Below, piece by piece: positions 57,986-64,000 of a DNA stretch of 64,000 bases (its first letter is position 1; each line of letters opens with the position of its first letter). The position numbers were made by a program, and so were the translations under genes. The notes below the pieces were generated by a model. It did not search any database. It was not told the origin of the DNA and was given only the letters and a program-made list of their open reading frames with translations. The DNA comes from Chondrilla cf. caribensis (Eukaryota > Porifera > Demospongiae > Chondrillida > Chondrillidae), in NCBI GenBank assembly GCA_964020155.1, contig OZ026559.1:4273174-4337173 (forward strand), written 5' to 3'.

Positions 57986-59742
57986 TAGAGAGGTCCCACT
58001 GTATCACACAAGAATAATATTTGGAATTGTCTATTGCTTTTTATGATGTTCACTCTGATAAATTAGTGCATGTATGCTCGTATGCATAGTTTGTACTACA
58101 TGTACATAAGAAACACATATATTGCTATATAATAAAGACTAAGATGTCTTCACATGAACCCCTTGACAAAGCTGCTGTTGATTGTTATTGCATACATAGG
58201 TGAGCAATATCAATTATGGTTGAGTGATTTGAGTAGGTGTACACAACATCCCCTTGTATGGGTTCCTATCCAATTGTAGGTGTGAATGTGCACATCACGG
58301 GGAGTCCTGTATCCAAATGGATACCTTTGTCAGCACCACTGTAGCTGCACTACAATGGGTTCCCCTTGATTACAATGGCAATGACAGTGACAATCTTTGG
58401 AACAGGTCTGTATGTGATATATGAATCTCCACGACCAATGGGGTAAGGTTGAAATAATCCTTTTTTCACACCATTCTGCCGTCTCCAAACTCGATTATTA
58501 CTTGGGCATCTCTTTTAAATTCAGAAAAACTTTTGCTGAAGTTATTACGTTCAGTAAAGCTTCAGCATACAAATCCCAGCCTAGGTGCTAATTCTTGGTG
58601 TTTCAAAATGCTGCATGGGTTTCAAAATGGGCCATCTTTCTTTGTGCAATATAAATTATAATATAAAAATATTTACTATTGCAGTTACACGTGGAAACAC
58701 ATAATTATTATATCTCGGACCATGCAGCATTTCATACTGGAAGTCAAAATGAAGCCAATATAGGGCCAATATACATACGTGCCACTATATAAAAACAGAC
58801 GAGAGCATACACGATCAATATAATATTACACATAGTAACAAACCTATCCCCTAATGTACTCGATATAATATTATTATTATAAAATGTCCTATATAATGTT
58901 GGGGTGTGCACAACAGACACTTTAGTACATTAGAAATTATAATTGTAGGTGTGAATCTGTGTACACAGGATGTTTTGAAAGTGATCACAGGGAGTCAGGT
59001 ATACATTGCCTGAATTCAGTTGAATAACTTTCAAGGCACCCATGGTAGGCACAACAATCCATGTCTCTTGCAATAACAGCCATGTAACTGGATACATCAG
59101 CTTGAAATGAACATAGAGTAATACAGTTACAGTACATGTACAGTAAACTGTACGTTGGCACCAGTTGAGCTACTGACTCGGAGGACTGGTATGTCTTCCC
59201 GGTTGTGTCGGTGCTGACCTATTGGCATTTATGCTGTAGTAAGGGCATTGCCTAGCAACATAACTATGCTTGGGTGTGCACAACAGACACTTTGTACATA
59301 ATTGCAGGTGTGAATCTGTGTACACATGATGTTTTGAAAGTGATCATGGAGAGTCATGTATACATCACCTTCAGTTAAATAGCTTTGAAGGCACCCATGT
59401 TAGGCACAACAATCCAAGCCTCTTGCAATAACAATCATGTAACTGGATACATCAGCTTAAAATGAACATAGAGTAATACAGTTACAGTACAGTAAATTGT
59501 TGGCACCAGTTGAGCTACTGACTCGGAGGACTGGTATGTCTTCTTGGTTGTGTCGGTGCTGACCTTTGGGCATTTATGCCGGCTGTAGACTAGACAATGA
59601 CTTTGTTATATTGTCTAGCAACATAACGAGGTCATTTTCACCGTTTCAACTGTTGTGGCTTTACTCACACACAACAACTATACTAATTATAAAATGCATA
59701 ATATTATTATGTATCTCTATCTTGTACTTCAATACCTAAGTG
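57986..59742. other. Duplicate of 25163-26280, with internal tandem duplication
   Basis: 57986-59170 matches the 25-kb block. Part of its right end (from gggtgtgcacaacagacact) occurs twice, at 58908-59200 and 59272-59560. 59590-59742 resembles 15960-16095. No gene. Confidence 0.6.
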
Positions 59743-60179
<437 letters not shown>

Positions 60180-60719
60180 CCTATTGGCTTCTAATACATA
60201 CTACATGTTATGAAGGGGCACATCAGTATGTATAGATATCAGTTGTACAAGCAAATGTGTATGTGACTTGTGCATAAAACCTGTATGGTGGTAGCTCTCC
60301 ATTTGCTCATGTTCAGATATCCTTCCTACACTCCCAGTCCTATTATGTAGTAGACCCTCCACAGGACAGTACCAACCCAATGATACAGTCTACATTCTAG
60401 CCTGTGAGGATTATGTTGTATCAAAAGTGTTGCCTAGCAACGTACTTAATGAATAATTATCAATTTGACTTTTCACTCACCCACAAGAGCTCTGTACTCT
60501 GCAATTCAATTTGCTGCTATATTTTGGATGTGTGAATACACAAGAAACCTCATGAATGTTGTTCTATGTAATTATATGTAATGCAACATGGTGGATGTGT
60601 ATTATGAGGAGGTAATACCGGCACTATTAACAATCTGAAATCTATTTGAACCTCAATGATCACACTTTTGACCACAAGTGCTTAGTTGCAGTCTGTCCTC
60701 ACTCAGTGAACTGGACACA
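60180..60719 (+). promoter_or_regulatory. Type B promoter module, copy 5, with upstream block
   Basis: 60240-60420 matches 16350-16510. 60480-60719 has the type B landmarks through cacacttttgaccacaagtg. It leads directly to the ATG at 60720. Confidence 0.55.
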
Positions 60720-62087
60720 ATGAATTCAAAGAAAACCTGTTTCTATGCTGTGTCTCTCTTTCTTGTATTCTTCACTCAGCACTGCTGTGGACAAGACTTG
60801 AAGCTGAAAAAGACTCCCCAACCTTCTCCATCTCCATCTTCTTCTCAAAGTTCTGAACAGTGTAATGCAAGACACCTGCCAATGGGACCACTGGTAGGTC
60901 CTCCTGGTCGTGATGGAGCTCCCGGTCATGATGGGGCAGCAGGTCGTGATGGTCTCCCTGGTCCAGCTGGCCCTCCAGGTACTCCAGGCTCTCCAGGTAC
61001 CAGTGGAGTCAACCTTGATGAACTTCGTGAGATTGTTCGTTTGATGGCTAAAGAAGAACTGAAGAACTTGACATCTGAAGATCGTGAACCAGTGAAGGTT
61101 GTTGTGGAGTATGGTAAACTGTGTCCTGCAACTGCTATCACTACCGCTCCACCTACAAGAAATCCTCCAACACGTATGTCTACAAAATCTCCACCCACAA
61201 ACAAACGCCCTAGTCCTCCAAGGCCACTACCTACTAGACCTCCAGTGAATGGATCGTGTGCTCAAGGGTTGACTAGAGATGACCCCGCTCTATCTTGTGA
61301 TGACATCCTCATCTGTAACCCTTACCTTCCATCTGGATACTATTGGATCACAACTAGACACCAGCCAAATCAGAACAATGTCATTGTTGAAGTTTACTGT
61401 CACATGGATGGGGACAGCTGTGGAATGAGGGGACTGATTCGCGTAGCTCACCTCAACATGAGTGATCCTTCTGTCAACTGTCCTCGTCAACTGATCACAA
61501 CCACTCAGTCTGGAAAGAGAATGTGCACCAGTCCAGTCCTCGGCCCTCATTTCTCTTCCGTTGTGTTCAACACTTACAACATCAACTATAGTTTTGTATG
61601 TGGGAGAGCAATTGGGTATGCACGCTTTGGACCACATGCCTTTGCCTACAGCACAAAGGGATCTTACAAAACTATTGACCAAGCCTATGTTGATGGGCTG
61701 TCCATTACTTATAGAGTAGATGGCAAGCGCAAACACATCTGGTCCCTGGCTGGAGGGCGGGCAGACCCTGGTGATGGAAATCACGCCAACTGTCCATGTG
61801 CTGGTGGCTCTACATACAATCCTCCATATTTTGTCAATGATGACCACTACTGTGAATCAGGTAGCCATTCTTCTCCAACTAGTGGAAAGTGGTACATGAA
61901 CAATCCACTTTGGGACGGACAGGGATGTCATTCCTCATCTCGTTGCTGTGACAACCAACGTTTACCATGGTTTTGGCGTACTTTGCCAGAGAATACTGAT
62001 TCTGGTATTGAAGTTCGTTGGATGCGTCCAACTGCAACAAGTTCGTATGATGTTGGTATTGCATTCTTGGAGCTCTACATTCGATAA
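60720..62087 (+). CDS. Collagen-stalk secreted protein (complete, type B, class II body)
   Basis: The protein has 455 residues in a single exon from the ATG at 60720. Signal peptide MNSKKTCFYAVSLFLVFF is followed by a Pro/Ser stretch and 12 intact Gly-X-Y triplets. The neck is unaltered and the linker is Pro/Thr/Arg-rich, close to that at 19100 (NPPTRMSTKSPP). The globular domain is class II with [52 protein letters not shown] and FLELYIR. Compared with the sister gene at 19100, which has lost stalk glycines, this stalk is regular, so it is likely the functional class II copy. It is also the closest match of the truncated copy at 34619. Confidence 0.93.
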   Translation: MNSKKTCFYAVSLFLVFFTQHCCGQDLKLKKTPQPSPSPSSSQSSEQCNARHLPMGPLVGPPGRDGAPGHDGAAGRDGLPGPAGPPGTPGSPGTSGVNLDELREIVRLMAKEELKNLTSEDREPVKVVVEYGKLCPATAITTAPPTRNPPTRMSTKSPPTNKRPSPPRPLPTRPPVNGSCAQGLTRDDPALSCDDILICNPYLPSGYYWITTRHQPNQNNVIVEVYCHMDGDSCGMRGLIRVAHLNMSDPSVNCPRQLITTTQSGKRMCTSPVLGPHFSSVVFNTYNINYSFVCGRAIGYARFGPHAFAYSTKGSYKTIDQAYVDGLSITYRVDGKRKHIWSLAGGRADPGDGNHANCPCAGGSTYNPPYFVNDDHYCESGSHSSPTSGKWYMNNPLWDGQGCHSSSRCCDNQRLPWFWRTLPENTDSGIEVRWMRPTATSSYDVGIAFLELYIR

Positions 62088-62100
62088 CCTTAAGTACATC

Positions 62101-62102
<2 letters not shown>

Positions 62103-62155
<53 letters not shown>
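62103..62155. repeat. (GT)n microsatellite after class II gene
   Basis: Same position relative to the stop codon as 20565 and 35304. Confidence 0.96.
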
Positions 62156-62156
<1 letters not shown>

Positions 62157-62795
62157 TACCATACTGTATAATCTAATGTACTTCATATTAAGTGCAATGT
62201 GAATTTAATGAAGGCAAAGAAGTGCATTATGTCAAACGTTATAGTTCCAATGAGATAAATGACACAGGTATAGCAAGTGAGATTCAAGGACATCGACTAG
62301 AATATTGTGTTATGTAAGCAATAATTATTAAGTCACAGGTAGTGTGGGCGAGACACACACAATCTGCATGATGATCAGTGACAGCAACAACCGTATGTTT
62401 TTCTTCCCTTTATAGATCATCTATTATTAAAATGTTTCTTATAATATGAACGATTACCTTGAGAATAATAGTCAAATCAAAGGACTGCATGTATGACATT
62501 GAATGTACGTGTAATATTTATGACCACATTTGTATAGTAGTACGTATATTGACAAGCTTTCTATATCTTAGCGAGTACACAAGCATGATACATATGATAT
62601 GATACAGTGGAACCTTTCTATTATGGACACTTTGGGACCTTAATTCTAGTCCTTGTACAGAGTTTTCCTCAATTTAGATGTCATTCAATACACTACATAT
62701 CTATCATATCATACACCACACAGAAAATATATTAGTTGAAACAACATGTTTAATTCATATCATACCAGTGCTTGAATCACTGTTGTGTGGTCTGA
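62156..62795. other. Class II 3' flank
   Basis: Collinear with 35371-36120, including the pogo-like tacagtggaacctttctatt at about 62605. No gene. Confidence 0.6.
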
Positions 62796-63015
62796 TTACT
62801 GAAGGGGTAATAAAGCTGAGGTGGTCCTATTACTAAGGTGGTTCTATTACTGAGGTGGTTCCATAACTGAAGTGGTCCTATTACTGAGTTGGTTCTATTA
62901 CTGAGGTGGTCAAATTACTGAGATGGTCCTATTTCTGAGGTGGTTCTATTACTGAGGTAGTCCTATTACTGGAGTGAACCTATTACTGAGGTGGTTCCAT
63001 AACTGAGGTGATCAA
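62796..63015. repeat. 17-bp minisatellite, diverged array
   Basis: About a dozen degenerate units of the ggtggtcctattactga type. Confidence 0.9.
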
Positions 63016-63124
63016 ATGTAGTCAACATATGCCAAGGTTATAGTCTTGATGATATGATGGTCTTTTAGTGTGTCTTCACACATGGTATCCTATGATATAT
63101 TCACAAACACATGCACATCACACT

Positions 63125-63340
63125 ATGACTCTCCCAGGAACCTGTGATGTGGTCACTGGTTGGATGACTCTCCCAGGAACCTGTGATGTGGTCACTGGTT
63201 GGATGACTCTCCCAGGAACCTGTGATGTGGTCACTGGCTGGATGACTCTCCCAGGAACCTGTGATGTGGTCACTGGCTGGATGACTCTCCCAGGAACCTG
63301 TGGTGTGGTCACTGGTTGGATGACTCTCCCAGGAACCTGT
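63125..63340. repeat. 39-bp tandem repeat
   Basis: Five full units plus part of a sixth, starting at 63125, 63164, 63203, 63242, 63281 and 63320, with few differences. The unit is atgactctcccaggaacctg plus tgatgtggtcactggttgg. The counterpart at 36347 has a single unit. Because 39 is divisible by three, both strands stay open, but nothing else suggests coding. Confidence 0.97.
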
Positions 63341-63379
63341 CGGTCTTGAGTTCACACCCAAACTGTCTCATCACCGGGG

Positions 63380-63598
63380 AGGGGCAGGGTAGAAGCCATT
63401 GAGGAGTTTGCATGATAGCTGTTAGTATATAAGCTTTTAATGGAGTTTAGCACCTACAAGAGATCATCATAGCAATCTTCAAACTGCTTCAGTTTCTATC
63501 ATTCCAAATTTTGTGATTGATGTAAGGGGGAGGGGGTGACAGAGGTCTGTTTTGACCATTTGGGGGATAGTACCATGCATCTCTTTAATCACCTACAC
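63380..63598 (-). pseudogene. Ancient exon-1 remnant of the 7TM-like family
   Basis: Counterpart of 36410-36623; frame-disrupted. Confidence 0.5.
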
Positions 63599-63818
63599 AT
63601 AAACGTATATTATCAAACTTTTATATAATACCATTTGAATCATAAAGTATAGAATTGCAAGTGCTATGCCTACATATAAAAGGAGTATGTCAATATTAAT
63701 TGTAATGGGATCATGCATAGTGTTGTGTGTAGAACATTATTGAAATGATAACTATATAAAATGAATAGCGAGAGCATAGCATACTGCTGCACATAGTTAT
63801 TAATATCAAACGTGCTAT

Positions 63819-64000
63819 CTACTGGAAGTTTTGTTGTTGAAAAATTTGCCTCATCTCCAACTTCATTTTGTGGTACAACACCTGTATCATCCATGATGCT
63901 ATTGGTAGGGCAGTGTAGCGTAGTACAAAGTAGAGAGATTTGGTGAAGCTCTGAGTCTCTTCTCCATATTTACTCAAATGTAGTACAAGTGTAATACTGA
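63819..64000 (-). CDS. 7TM receptor-like membrane protein, C-terminal end only (copy d)
   Basis: The gene runs off the right edge. The minus strand reads SITLVLHLSKYGEETQSFTK, SLYFVLRYTALPIASWMIQV and the cytoplasmic tail LEMRQIFQQQNFQ with the stop at 63819-63821. This is the last hydrophobic segment and tail of the family. No damage is visible in this part. Confidence 0.85.
   Translation of the reverse strand, partial: SITLVLHLSKYGEETQSFTKSLYFVLRYTALPIASWMIQVLYHKMKLEMRQIFQQQNFQ

Noticed and set aside
63068..63361. Protein of 13-residue repeats
   Set aside because: Both strands are open only because the unit is 39 bp; the sister locus has one unit and no ORF.

Overview
The window looks like nuclear DNA of an early-branching marine animal, most likely a demosponge. 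The signs are intronless genes for secreted short-chain collagens with a globular C-terminal domain of a type I associate with sponges and cnidarians, very compact introns, AT-rich spacers packed with microsatellites, and LINE, Crypton-like, hAT-like and MITE debris. The species is an inference; nothing in the sequence names it.

The core is a tandem array on the + strand of one secreted family: signal peptide, 8 to about 22 Gly-X-Y triplets, a nearly invariant trimerisation-type neck, a variable Pro/Thr/Ser linker, and a Cys-rich C-terminal domain of about 260 residues. Six copies are complete (13198, 16870, 19100, 21907, 32698, 60720). Two are frameshifted (6612, 27312) and one has lost its signal peptide (about 48090). 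At least six 5'-truncated tail fragments and four orphan promoter-plus-signal-peptide modules lie between them. The layout resembles defence collagens such as ficolins and collectins, but that role is an inference.

Interleaved on the - strand is a second family of two-exon genes for a signal peptide, a glycosylated ectodomain and seven hydrophobic segments (36854-38555, 41355-43067, 51375-53085, and one running off the right edge), plus several exon-1 fragments. I cannot assign it to a named receptor family.

Region by region: 1-3660 holds a decayed LINE and a Crypton-like recombinase fragment; 3750-9190 is a segment duplicated at 46460-50970; 9190-12400, 38556-40700 and 53086-57130 are related upstream blocks of the 7TM family with GT-rich microsatellites and a 450-bp twin-E-box element; 13-24 kb, 27-29 kb, 32-35 kb and 60-62 kb hold the collagen genes; 44.6-46.1 kb holds a broken glycosyltransferase-like gene; 25-26 kb and 58-59 kb are duplicated non-coding blocks.

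The main point of interest is modular rearrangement. Promoter/signal-peptide modules (types A, B, C) and C-terminal bodies (at least three types) appear mixed, with the nearly identical neck DNA as the probable exchange point. The gene at 27312 is the clearest chimera, with the displaced original signal peptide still present at 26850.
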